Source: Sporobacter sp942492735 (lineage in GTDB: Bacteria > Bacillota > Clostridia > Oscillospirales > Oscillospiraceae). Taken from it: a DNA stretch of 64,000 nucleotides. How positions within the stretch are numbered: position 1 is the stretch's first letter; every line of letters begins with the position of its first letter. This document shows positions 45,447 through 53,391 of this stretch, piece by piece. A model generated the notes under the pieces. That model worked only from the letters and a program-made list of their open reading frames with translations, did not search any database and was not told the origin of the DNA. Made by a program: the position numbers and the translations under genes. The stretch lies in contig OW818648.1 of assembly GCA_942492735.1 (NCBI GenBank), positions 558,001 to 622,000 on the forward strand. Reading direction: 5' to 3'.

Positions 45447-45566
45447 CTGGCGTGACTACATACGATAACGCCAGGTTATAGAAGTCGCAGGAGGGATTAT
45501 CCCACTGCCGTCGGATTAGCGGTGCTTACGCGAGGCTCCTCTTATGGAGTCTCGCTCTTTTTTCTG
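45447..45566 (+). other. Structured 3' region ending in a terminator inside the folate gene's tail
   Basis: TGGCGT/ACGCCA (45449-45474) and GCAGG/ACTGC-type pairing (about 45488-45510) suggest hairpins. The terminator is GCGAGGCTCC (45532 on) paired with GGAGTCTCGC and TCTTTTTT. Its stem lies within the last codons of the minus-strand 5-formyl-THF cyclo-ligase. It may be just the 3' UTR of the Cys-rich peptide or a small RNA. Confidence 0.45.
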
Positions 45567-46101
45567 TGACGACACTCATCATCGGCACATCGTGCGCTTC
45601 CCGCGGAAGGACATCATACATCAGGCATTCTCTCGCGACGCCCGCTGTATACGCCGGCGTTCTTGTAAGAAATCTGTCATAGTACCCGCCGCCGCGCCCA
45701 AGCCTGTATCCCTCCAGGTCAAACGCCAGAGCGGGAACGACTATAAAATCAAGCGCCTCCGGCGGAACGATCTGCGTCGATGATAACGGTTCAAGCAAGT
45801 GATACCAAGATTCGGAGAGCTCACTCAGGCTTTTTATCGCGCGCGCCTCCATAATACCGCCTTTGAAGCAGACGGGCAGCGTGACCGTTTTGCCCAACTC
45901 AAGCGCGTATTCAATGAGCTTCACCGTATCGGGTTCGCGTCCAAGGCTATAATACGAAAAAAACGTCCGGGCTCCGATGAATTCCGGCATATTTTTAATA
46001 ATATTAAAAATACCCCTGTCGCTTTCCGTGAGATAGTTACCCGGAAGAGCGTCTGTCTTTTCAATAATCTCCCGGCGTAGGGCTGATTTTTCCGCGTTCA
46101 T
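45526..46101 (-). CDS. 5-formyltetrahydrofolate cyclo-ligase
   Basis: 191 residues. RREIIEK near residue 9, then FFSYYSLGREPDT near 48, and the ATP-binding YRLGRGGGYYDRFL near 138 with VPALAFDLEG before it are the family motifs. It converts 5-formyl-THF to 5,10-methenyl-THF. ATG 46101 follows GGAG. It ends the unit tagA-like, tmk, cyclo-ligase, with six bases between it and tmk. The last codons double as a terminator stem for a convergent transcript. Confidence 0.93.
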   Translation of the reverse strand: MNAEKSALRREIIEKTDALPGNYLTESDRGIFNIIKNMPEFIGARTFFSYYSLGREPDTVKLIEYALELGKTVTLPVCFKGGIMEARAIKSLSELSESWYHLLEPLSSTQIVPPEALDFIVVPALAFDLEGYRLGRGGGYYDRFLTRTPAYTAGVARECLMYDVLPREAHDVPMMSVVTEKRARLHKRSLA

Positions 46102-46107
46102 GATGGC

Positions 46108-46770
46108 TTACTCCATTCCCGTCAGGATATCATAAATTTCGTTATGTATGTCTTCTTCGCTTCTGGCCTTTTGACCGCGAAAGCAGCTGATCTTCCGCCA
46201 ACCGTAAAAATCGGCCGCTTGATTGCCGCAGATTCGGCATTTTTTCAAATAGTCGATATCCCGTTCGTGGATATCGGCAGCGCCGCCTGTCACAGCTTGT
46301 CTGTTCTTAATACGCTCAATGGCATTTTCGACTGGAATGTCCATGTATATGACGACATCGGGCTTTGGGAGTTCCATTAGCCCGAATTCAAATTCATATA
46401 GCCACTTAAAAAAATCACTTCTCTTGTCTTCCGGAAGCTTTGACCCCTGATGCAGGGCATTTGAGGTTGTATATCGGTCAGTCAATATCATGCTGCCGCT
46501 GTGATAATGCGCACGCCAGACTTTTATATAAGACGCATATCTGTCAACGGCAAAAAACGTCGATGCCGCGTAAGCATTGACATCCTCTGGGTTTTCGCCG
46601 AAATCACCGTTTAAATACATTTTTATCAGCGCCGAAGACGGTTCCTGATACTGCGGAAAAGTCAGGCGGTTGAATGCGATGCCCTCGTTTTCAAAGCGGC
46701 TGCACATAATTTTAAACTGTGTCGACTTACCGCTCCCGTCAATACCTTCAAATACGATGAGTTTTCCCAT
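46108..46770 (-). CDS. tmk: Thymidylate kinase
   Basis: 220 residues from ATG 46770, which follows TTGGAG; the frame opens 15 codons earlier without a site. LIVFEGIDGSGKSTQF near residue 3 is the P-loop, LTDRYTTSNALHQGSK near 95 is the DRY/H motif that binds dTMP, and VIYMDIPVENAIERIKNRQ near 135 leads to the lid. The C-terminal part contains CRICGNQAADFYGW, with two Cys, and differs from the common short form, so it belongs to a divergent clostridial Tmk group. It phosphorylates dTMP to dTDP. Confidence 0.9.
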   Translation of the reverse strand: MGKLIVFEGIDGSGKSTQFKIMCSRFENEGIAFNRLTFPQYQEPSSALIKMYLNGDFGENPEDVNAYAASTFFAVDRYASYIKVWRAHYHSGSMILTDRYTTSNALHQGSKLPEDKRSDFFKWLYEFEFGLMELPKPDVVIYMDIPVENAIERIKNRQAVTGGAADIHERDIDYLKKCRICGNQAADFYGWRKISCFRGQKARSEEDIHNEIYDILTGME

Positions 46771-46867
46771 GAGTTTTCTCCAATCAATCACAAAAATTGA
46801 CGGCTTGCGAAGCAATCAGCCAATAATCATCTACATCGGCTGAGTCAATTTTGCGATGCGTGAAAAT

Positions 46868-47590
46868 CTATTTTCGTGCTATTCTCTGCCCGATAACCGC
46901 AAAAAGGAAGAGGGGCAGCTTAATCATGCGTGTTATCCTTCTTGGTTGTTTCATCAGCCTGTAGAGCCATTCGATGTGAAGCTTCTGCCACGATAACGGC
47001 GCTCGTGGAGCCGTCCCGGAAAAAGCATCAAGGGAACCACCCAACCCCGCCATCAGACCGACATTCAGCTTATCTATGTTAGCCGCCATCCAGCGCTCCT
47101 GTTTCGGTGCGCCGAGGCAGACCATCAGAAAATCCGGTTTTGACGCGTTGATTCGTGCAATAACAGGTCCATCCTCTTTAAAATAACCATCTGCCGTCCC
47201 GGCTATAATGATCCCGCTGTATTTTGCTTTAAGCCGGCTGGCCGCCTCTTGGGCAACGCCGGGCTTCGAACCGAGGAGATAGATACTTTTCCCCTCATGT
47301 GAAAGCTTCTCAACCAGACGTTCGGCAAAATCAGTTCCTGCGACTTTGCCTTTCAGCGCTCTGCCGAGGATTTTTGACCCGTATACAACACCAATGCCAT
47401 CAGGCAGGACAAGGGCAGCCCGCGCAATGATTTCCTTAAGACCGGGGTCGCCTTTACACCGCCATACAATTTCCGGGTTCGGTGTGACAACATAGGCCGT
47501 TCTGTCGTCTTCAATCAGTAAAAGCGCCTGTTCGACTGCCTCGTCCATTGTCAAATTGTCGAAGCCGACGCCTAAAACATCCGTTCTCAT
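46868..47590 (-). CDS. WecG/TagA/CpsF-family glycosyltransferase
   Basis: 240 residues. TPNPEIVWRC near residue 37, LVLPDGIGVVYGSKIL near 68, the central SIYLLGSKPGVAQEA, and VCLGAPKQERWM near 155 are family motifs. The enzymes add N-acetylmannosamine or related sugars to lipid-linked carriers for teichoic acids or capsule. ATG 47590 has AGGAAAC upstream. It is the first gene of the unit with tmk and the folate enzyme; no other wall-polymer genes lie nearby. Confidence 0.9.
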   Translation of the reverse strand: MRTDVLGVGFDNLTMDEAVEQALLLIEDDRTAYVVTPNPEIVWRCKGDPGLKEIIARAALVLPDGIGVVYGSKILGRALKGKVAGTDFAERLVEKLSHEGKSIYLLGSKPGVAQEAASRLKAKYSGIIIAGTADGYFKEDGPVIARINASKPDFLMVCLGAPKQERWMAANIDKLNVGLMAGLGGSLDAFSGTAPRAPLSWQKLHIEWLYRLMKQPRRITRMIKLPLFLFAVIGQRIARK

Positions 47591-47762
47591 ATCTGTTTCC
47601 TAATCTGTTCCTGATCCATTTAATTACATATCATAAACGACATGTCTGATAATTCTACCACAATGCGTAAGGCTTGTCCAGTATCTGGGCTGGCAGCAGG
47701 TTAAGATACTGCTGCTTTAGACATCCGCTGTGGCAACAACTGATAATTTAAGTTTTATACTA

Positions 47763-47791
47763 TTGACACCAATTTTAACATATGCTATTTT
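47763..47791 (+). promoter_or_regulatory. Promoter of the Ile T-box operon
   Basis: TTGACA (47763-47768) and TATTTT (47786-47791) with a 17-base spacer, just upstream of T-box 1. Confidence 0.65.
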
Positions 47792-47797
47792 TAAGGT

Positions 47798-48180
47798 AAT
47801 ATCATCAAAGGCTGTAACGAAGACGGTTGAGCTGTCCTCATTCCAGAGAGTCGGCATAGAACCAAAGGTTCTTTGGAACCAAAGGTTCTTTGGAACCAAA
47901 GGTTCTTTATGGTGCGAGCCGATATCAGGATAACTCGTCAACACATCACTTCCGAGCCGGGGCACGAAAGCAAAACGGACCCATTGTTTCTGTGTATTCA
48001 ACGGGAACGAAGCAAGTAGAAGCCGCCCGTGACGCTGCGTTAAAGCGAAGGGCTTGTTAGAGTCCAAAAAAAGTGGTCAAGGTCTTTTCCGCGAATGCGC
48101 AGAAAGGTATTGGCAATTTGAGTGGTACCGCGGGTTAATAATCCGCCTCAAAGAAGGGTTTCTTTGGGGCGGATTTTTGT
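47798..48180 (+). promoter_or_regulatory. T-box riboswitch 1, predicted specifier ATC (Ile)
   Basis: The T-box core (TTTGAGTGGTACCGCGG, 48117-48133) is diagnostic. Stem I has GGCT...GAAG (about 47812-47824) pairing with CTTC...AGCC, and AGAGAG at 47845-47850 with GGTGCGAGCC on the 3' side. By analogy with the glyQS specifier loop, the codon is the three bases before the A preceding CTTC: ATC at 47945-47947. The terminator is CCGCCTCAAAGAA with TTCTTTGGGGCGG (48143-48172) and a T run. The antiterminator forms between the T-box and CCGC. Uncharged tRNA-Ile should switch the gene on. The apical part of stem I has three copies of a 17-base unit. Confidence 0.85.
47859..47908 (+). repeat. Three tandem 17-bp units in T-box 1 stem I
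   Basis: Units GAACCAAAGGTTCTTTG at 47859-47875, 47876-47892 and, with its last base changed, 47893-47909. Each contains AACC/GGTT, a small self-complementary hairpin. Confidence 0.9.
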
Positions 48181-48303
48181 ATTCTAACAGCGTTTTTCCA
48201 GTGTTTTGTCACTTTACCGGCGCGGATTGACAAGACGAACAACATTGAAGCCGAACTCAAAAAATCGGACGATAACGATTCGCCGGAGAAATGGAAGGTA
48301 ATT

Positions 48304-50574
48304 ATGGCCCATAATGAACAAATGTCAACGGTGCTGATGGATGTTGCCGCACGTATTCGCGAACTGCGCGAGATCATCGGGATGAGTCCGGAGGAGATGG
48401 CGAAAAAAACCGACCTAAGCCTCGAAATGTATGAAAAGTATGAATCCGGCCTTGTCGACCTGCCTTTCACTTTTATACATAAATGCGCCATTCTTTTTGG
48501 CGTCGAGCTGACCGATCTTTTGGAGGGCAGCAGCGCCCACCTCTCATCCTATACGGTTACGAGGAAAGGCAAGGGCCGGATGACGGCCCGCGAACCCGGA
48601 ATCGAGATCAAGGATCTCGCTCCGCTCTTCCGCCATAAAATCGTCGAGCCGTTTTGGGTGACGTATACCTATTCGGAAGAGCAGCAAAATCAACCGATCC
48701 ATCTCATCAATCACGCCGGTCAGGAGTTTGACTTTATCTTAAGCGGTAAGCTCAAAATTCAGATCGGTGAGCACACGGAGATCCTCACCGAGGGTGACAG
48801 CATCTACTACAACAGCTCTACCCCTCACGGCATGATTGCTGTGGACGGAAAAGACTGTGTATTCTGCGCCGTCGTCATTCCGGGTGAACCGATCGCGGAA
48901 GAAATCAGGGAGACGATTGTTCCCACTGCGAAAAAAAGGCCTCTGATCTACGAAAACTTCGTTGTCGCTGAAGAGGATGAGAATGGTTTATTGCAGTCCA
49001 TTGCATTTAAAAATCAGGAAAGCTTCAATTTCGCCTTTGACGTCGTCGATATGCTGGCGGAGAAAGCCCCGAACAAGCTCGCAATGCTCCATGTGGACCG
49101 CAATAAGGTCGTACGCCGTTTTACCTTCGAGGAAATGAGTAAGCTCTCGTCCCGCGCAGCCAACTACTTCCGTTCACTCGGCATAAAAAAGGGCGACCGC
49201 GTTATGCTCGTCTTAAAGCGCAACTATCAGTTCTGGATTTCGATCATTGCGCTGCACAAGCTGGGCGCGATCGTCATTCCCGCCACCGACCAGCTTCTCA
49301 TGAAGGATTTCGAATACCGTTTCACCGCCGCCAGCATCAGCGCTATCGTCTGCTCGGCAGACAACATTAAGACAGCTGAGGAAGCGGAGCTCGCAATGGC
49401 AAAATGCCCTAGCGTCACCCTGAGGATCATCGCCTCCGGCAGCCGCGAGGGCTGGCACAGCTTCGATGAGGAAATCGACATGTTCCGCGGCACCTTCCTG
49501 AGGACAGAGGACAGCGCGTGCGGCAACGACCCAATGCTGATGTTCTTCACCTCCGGTACAACCGGTTATCCGAAAATTGCCGAGCATACGTATACCTACC
49601 CGCTCGGTCACTTCATCACCGCCAAATACTGGCATAACGTCGACCCCGACGGACTGCATTTCACGATCTCCGATACGGGCTGGGGAAAAGCACTCTGGGG
49701 CAAGCTGTACGGTCAGTGGCTCTGCGAGGCGGCAATCTTCACGTACGATTTTGACCGTTTTGACGCCAACGACATCCTCCTGATGTTCAAGGAGCACAAC
49801 ATCACCACCTTCTGCGCGCCCCCGACGATGTACCGCTTCTTCATCAAAGAGGACCTATCGAAATACGACCTCTCCTCCATCAAGTACGCCACCACGGCAG
49901 GCGAGGCGCTGAACCCCGAGGTTTTCAGTCAATTCAAGAAGGCAACGGGGCTGTCCATTATGGAAGGCTTCGGCCAGACGGAAACGACGCTCAGTATCGC
50001 AAACCTTATCGGCTCCACGCCGAAGCTCGGCTCCATGGGAAAACCGAGTCCGCTGTATGACATGGATATCGTCGACAGTGATGGGAATTCGGTCGGCATC
50101 GGCGAAACGGGCGAAATCGTCATCCGGACCGATAAAGGCGCGCCGTGCGGTCTGTTTACGTGCTACTACCACGATGAAGACAAATCGAAGGCCGCCTGGT
50201 ATGACGACATGTACCATACCGGTGATACGGCATGGAGAGACGAGGAGGGTTACTTCTGGTTTGTCGGACGTACAGACGACGTCATCAAGTCCTCCGGCTA
50301 CCGCATCGGGCCGTTCGAAATCGAAAGCGTCATGATGGAGCTGCCCTACATTCTCGAATGCGCCGTTTCACCGGTGCCGGATGAAATCAGGGGCCAGATC
50401 ATCAAAGCCAGCATCGTCCTGACCAAAGGCACCGAACCCACAGAAGAGCTGAAAAAAGAGATCCAGGAGTATGTTAAGAGTCACACCGCACCATATAAAT
50501 ACCCGCGTATCGTCGTCTTCCGCGATTCGCTGCCCAAGACAATCAGTGGGAAAATACAGAGAAACAAGCTGTAA
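48304..50574 (+). CDS. XRE-HTH/cupin/AMP-forming acyl-CoA ligase fusion, Ile T-box controlled
   Basis: 756 residues with three parts. Residues about 10-65 form an XRE helix-turn-helix (IRELREIIGMSPEEMAKKT). About 130-205 is a cupin (AGQEFDFILSGKLKIQIGEH, GDSIYYNSSTPHGM). From about 235 to the end is an ANL acyl-CoA synthetase with FFTSGTTGYPK near 413, GEALNPEVFSQF, GFGQTET and the catalytic Lys in KTISGKIQRNKL near 749. The ANL part is closest to medium/short-chain acyl-CoA synthetases (ACSM type, DTGWGKALWGKLYG). ATG 48304 has GGAAGG upstream. It would activate a carboxylic acid while the N-terminal part may sense ligand and bind DNA. The leader responds to tRNA-Ile, so a 2-methylbutyrate substrate is plausible. 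The substrate is unproven. Confidence 0.85.
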   Translation: MAHNEQMSTVLMDVAARIRELREIIGMSPEEMAKKTDLSLEMYEKYESGLVDLPFTFIHKCAILFGVELTDLLEGSSAHLSSYTVTRKGKGRMTAREPGIEIKDLAPLFRHKIVEPFWVTYTYSEEQQNQPIHLINHAGQEFDFILSGKLKIQIGEHTEILTEGDSIYYNSSTPHGMIAVDGKDCVFCAVVIPGEPIAEEIRETIVPTAKKRPLIYENFVVAEEDENGLLQSIAFKNQESFNFAFDVVDMLAEKAPNKLAMLHVDRNKVVRRFTFEEMSKLSSRAANYFRSLGIKKGDRVMLVLKRNYQFWISIIALHKLGAIVIPATDQLLMKDFEYRFTAASISAIVCSADNIKTAEEAELAMAKCPSVTLRIIASGSREGWHSFDEEIDMFRGTFLRTEDSACGNDPMLMFFTSGTTGYPKIAEHTYTYPLGHFITAKYWHNVDPDGLHFTISDTGWGKALWGKLYGQWLCEAAIFTYDFDRFDANDILLMFKEHNITTFCAPPTMYRFFIKEDLSKYDLSSIKYATTAGEALNPEVFSQFKKATGLSIMEGFGQTETTLSIANLIGSTPKLGSMGKPSPLYDMDIVDSDGNSVGIGETGEIVIRTDKGAPCGLFTCYYHDEDKSKAAWYDDMYHTGDTAWRDEEGYFWFVGRTDDVIKSSGYRIGPFEIESVMMELPYILECAVSPVPDEIRGQIIKASIVLTKGTEPTEELKKEIQEYVKSHTAPYKYPRIVVFRDSLPKTISGKIQRNKL

Positions 50575-50599
50575 GTATAAGCGAGGGTTTAACGAAATA

Positions 50600-50648
50600 A
50601 AAACCGCTATATCCAACGGATTAATAGTCCTATGGATATAGCGGTTTT
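50600..50648 (+). terminator. Hairpin between ligase 1 and azlC
   Basis: A perfect 16-bp stem (AAAACCGCTATATCCA with TGGATATAGCGGTTTT) that ends in only four T. It may end the ligase transcript, or reduce read-through into azlCD. Confidence 0.7.
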
Positions 50649-50675
50649 AGTCCAGCATGGATTGTGAGGCAACAG

Positions 50676-51392
50676 ATGAGAGATAAAACAAACGCTTTAA
50701 AAGCGGCCTTTCCGCATACGCTTCCCGTTTTGACGGGGTTTATGTTCCTGGGCATTGCTTACGGCATCTTAATGAACAGCAAGGGGTACGGGTTCGGCTG
50801 GACGGTACTCATGAGTTTTGCGGCCTTTGCCGGTTCGGCGCAGTACATAGCAGTCACGTTTCTAACAACTGTTTTTAATCCCTTATACGCGCTGCTGATG
50901 ACGCTCATTATAAATGCCCGACATCTCTTTTACGGCATTTCATTGCTGGACAAGTATAAAAATGCGGGCAGGCTAAAGCCTTATTTGATCTTCGGCTTAT
51001 GCGACGAAACGTTTTCAGTTGCCTGCTCGACGGAGCCGCCGGAGGGCGTCAACCGAAACTGGTTTTATTTTTTTGTCACGCTGCTGGATCATTCATACTG
51101 GGTCGCGGGCTCAGCCATCGGCGGTTTGCTCGGCTCGGTAATTACGTTTGACATCAAGGGACTCGATTTTGTGCTGACAGCGCTCTTCGTCGTCATATTC
51201 GTCGGCCAGTGGCGGACGAATAAAAACCGGCTGCCCGCCGTGATCGGCGTTTTATGCGCCGTTGTTTGCCTTCTGATTTTCGGACAGAGCCACTTTATTA
51301 TTCCCGCAATGCTTGCGATACTGGCCTCGCTGTCATTGTTCCGAAAAGGCCTTGACGAAAAGACAGACGCCGCGAAAGGGGAAGTACAATGA
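50676..51392 (+). CDS. azlC: Branched-chain amino acid exporter subunit AzlC
   Basis: 238 residues from ATG 50676 (GAGGC upstream; an in-frame GTG lies four codons earlier). The typical AzlC motif GIAYGILMNSKG near residue 22 and FAGSAQYIAVTFL near 52 are present, then NARHLFYGISLLDKYK near 85. There are about six membrane helices. AzlCD exports branched-chain amino acids and analogues such as azaleucine. It follows the Ile T-box ligase after a hairpin and overlaps azlD by four bases. Confidence 0.92.
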   Translation: MRDKTNALKAAFPHTLPVLTGFMFLGIAYGILMNSKGYGFGWTVLMSFAAFAGSAQYIAVTFLTTVFNPLYALLMTLIINARHLFYGISLLDKYKNAGRLKPYLIFGLCDETFSVACSTEPPEGVNRNWFYFFVTLLDHSYWVAGSAIGGLLGSVITFDIKGLDFVLTALFVVIFVGQWRTNKNRLPAVIGVLCAVVCLLIFGQSHFIIPAMLAILASLSLFRKGLDEKTDAAKGEVQ

Positions 51393-51724
51393 CACTGACA
51401 CCTGTTCAAACGCTCATCATTATCGGTGCGGTGACGCTGGGTACGGTAATAACAAGGTTTTTGCCCTTTGTATTATTTTGGAAAACAACGTCGGAGCATT
51501 CATACATCCGCTATCTCGGTAAAGTTTTGCCGTATGCCGCAATTGGTTTATTGGTTGTCTATTGTCTTAAAAACGTTCAATTGACAAGCCCGACATATGG
51601 TTTACCCGAGGCTATCGCAATCATCTGCATTGCCGTGCTTCATTACTGGAAAGGCAACGCCCTTCTGAGCATAGGGGCAGGCACGGTTATTTACATGGTT
51701 CTTGTTCAAGCCGTCTTTATATAA
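51389..51724 (+). CDS. azlD: Branched-chain amino acid exporter subunit AzlD
   Basis: 111 residues, four membrane helices. VTRFLPFVLFW near residue 21 and RYLGKVLPYAAIGLLVVYCLK near 42 are AzlD motifs. The start overlaps azlC (ATGA), typical of this pair. The small partner subunit is needed for AzlC function. It is followed by a terminator and a separately promoted regulator gene. Confidence 0.9.
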   Translation: MTLTPVQTLIIIGAVTLGTVITRFLPFVLFWKTTSEHSYIRYLGKVLPYAAIGLLVVYCLKNVQLTSPTYGLPEAIAIICIAVLHYWKGNALLSIGAGTVIYMVLVQAVFI

Positions 51725-51766
51725 CTTTGATGAATAGCATCTTTTTAAATAAGCAATCACAGCTTA

Positions 51767-51799
51767 AATGCCCTGTAATCGCTCTGATTACAGGGCATT
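51767..51799 (+). terminator. Terminator after azlD
   Basis: A perfect 14-bp stem (AATGCCCTGTAATC with GATTACAGGGCATT) and five-base loop. The T run is poor, so it might be Rho-assisted or symmetric. Confidence 0.65.
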
Positions 51800-51908
51800 A
51801 ACTCTTCTAGCCGAATAGGATCTCTTTATCTGATATAATAGCAGTGCAGGAAATGTTTCTCAGGTTTTCATGCAGTATACTGAAGCCACCGTACGGAGGA
51901 GGAGCGCC

Positions 51909-53213
51909 ATGCAGATACCCGAAATTATCAAAACCAGCCTCGATTACATCGAACAGAATCTCAGGACCGACATCACCGCTGAGGAGCTGGCGCGGATGGC
52001 AAATTATTCGACCTTTCACTATTATCGCTTGTTTTCATCCGTGATGGATTCGTCCGTGACAGGATATATTAAGAAGCGCCGTCTCGACCATGCGCTGAGT
52101 GAAATAGCCGGTGGAAGACGTACCATTGATGTTGTGTTGGAATATGGTTTTGACACGTACGCGGGGTTTTATAAGGCTTTTATAAAAATGTACGGCTGCT
52201 CTCCAAAAAAATACATCGCAATTTACAGCAAACACAAACCAAAAAAACCGGAGGTGGCTAATTCTATTATTTATACTGAGAAAGAACTGCGAAAAATTCT
52301 GGGGAACTGGGAAATTGATAAACAATTGCCGATTTGCGATATATACATCATGCACGGCACGAAGCCGTCCGGAAACGACTGGACGGTCGGTAATGATTTC
52401 GTCCTGAGAACGGGTAGCCGCGATTTGCTGATGAAGGACCTGAAAATCTCGAAGGCGCTTGCCAAGCAGGGCTTTGTTTCCTCCCTGCCGGTACCGACAA
52501 AAACCGGCAGTATATATCTGGACGGCGAGGCGCTTTTCGTCCTATCACAGGCGCTGAAGGGAAGCCCGCTCCCCGACGACGACCGATTCGGCGATGAAAG
52601 AACAGAATTCGGTGTAAAATATGGCAGGAGTCTCGCGCGGCTCCACAAAGCCCTGAAAGAGGTCCAAGATGAGGTTTGTCCGGATGAAGTTAATCTGTAC
52701 CGCACCGTTGCCGATTGGGCGCTCCCAAATGTCCGGCAGCTGAACCTCCAGTGGAATATGGGTCTCGATGAGGCGTTTTTTACCGACTATCTCGAAAGCT
52801 TTGGGACGCTGTATGACGCTCTGCCGAAGCAGCTGATCCACCGCAACCCACATCCGGGCAACATCCTGTTTTTGGACGGCGAGGTCAGCGGCTTTATAAA
52901 CTTTGATTTGAGCGAGCTCAATATACGCCTGTTTGATGTCTGTTACTGTTCGACGGGAATCTTATCCGAAACAAGCGACGAAATGTATGAAAAATGGCTC
53001 GACGTCCTCAGCGGGATTCTGCATGGTTATGACAGCGAGAGCAACCTGGCACCGGAGGAAAAACAAGCGATATACGATGTTATCTGCTCCATTTCGATGA
53101 TATTTGCCGCTTACCTTGACAGTCGCGAGGAATTCGGACCGCTCGGGAAAACAACCACGAAGATACTGGAGTTCGTTGTTAAAAATCGCGAACAAATCAA
53201 GAATATATTCTGA
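51909..53213 (+). CDS. AraC-family HTH fused to a catalytically altered aminoglycoside-phosphotransferase-like domain
   Basis: 434 residues from ATG 51909, with GGAGGAGG upstream. The first 105 form an AraC DNA-binding domain with two HTHs (ITAEELARMANYSTFHYYRLF and TIDVVLEYGFDTYAGFYKAF). The rest is a kinase fold of the aminoglycoside/choline kinase group, but the Brenner motif reads HRNPHPGN near residue 311, with Asn in place of the catalytic Asp, and the metal-binding motif reads INFD near 331, where IDFD is usual. It is therefore probably a sensing pseudokinase rather than an active enzyme. It has a TATAAT at 51834 of its own and lies between azlCD and the Val T-box. It may regulate neighbours in response to a bound metabolite. 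Confidence 0.83.
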   Translation: MQIPEIIKTSLDYIEQNLRTDITAEELARMANYSTFHYYRLFSSVMDSSVTGYIKKRRLDHALSEIAGGRRTIDVVLEYGFDTYAGFYKAFIKMYGCSPKKYIAIYSKHKPKKPEVANSIIYTEKELRKILGNWEIDKQLPICDIYIMHGTKPSGNDWTVGNDFVLRTGSRDLLMKDLKISKALAKQGFVSSLPVPTKTGSIYLDGEALFVLSQALKGSPLPDDDRFGDERTEFGVKYGRSLARLHKALKEVQDEVCPDEVNLYRTVADWALPNVRQLNLQWNMGLDEAFFTDYLESFGTLYDALPKQLIHRNPHPGNILFLDGEVSGFINFDLSELNIRLFDVCYCSTGILSETSDEMYEKWLDVLSGILHGYDSESNLAPEEKQAIYDVICSISMIFAAYLDSREEFGPLGKTTTKILEFVVKNREQIKNIF

Positions 53214-53237
53214 CGACAAATATTAAATGATCATTTA

Positions 53238-53315
53238 CGAAGGATCTCCAGGTAATCTCTGATTGTTGCGTTGGCATAAGTTTACCTGGAGATTCTTCGC
53301 AGGCTCAGAATGACA
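53238..53315. repeat. Dispersed palindromic repeat, copy B (short)
   Basis: GATCTCCAGGTAATCTCTGATTG then GTTGCGTTGGCATAAG, GGAGATTCTTCGCAGGCTCAG and AATGACA match copies C and D, but the outer left end is missing. Confidence 0.7.
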
Positions 53316-53356
53316 GAACGCCGGTATTTCATAGCAACCCCCACCAGCATTCTCTG

Positions 53357-53385
53357 TTGACAATAACATACAATTGTGCTACATT
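53357..53385 (+). promoter_or_regulatory. Promoter of the Val T-box operon
   Basis: TTGACA (53357-53362) and TACATT (53380-53385) with a 17-base spacer, placed exactly as in the T-box 1 promoter. Confidence 0.7.
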
Positions 53386-53391
53386 TTCGGT

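Noticed and set aside
45447..45566. 6S RNA next to the 5-formyl-THF cyclo-ligase gene
   Set aside because: The genomic position is suggestive because 6S lies beside this gene in other bacteria, but the length and the long open-bubble hairpin are not seen.
47859..47909. CRISPR-like array
   Set aside because: Units are contiguous, only 17 bases, without spacers, and lie inside a T-box leader; no cas genes in the window.
48135..48491. 118-residue minus-strand ORF opposite the start of ligase 1
   Set aside because: Shadow of the T-box terminator and the XRE domain on the other strand.
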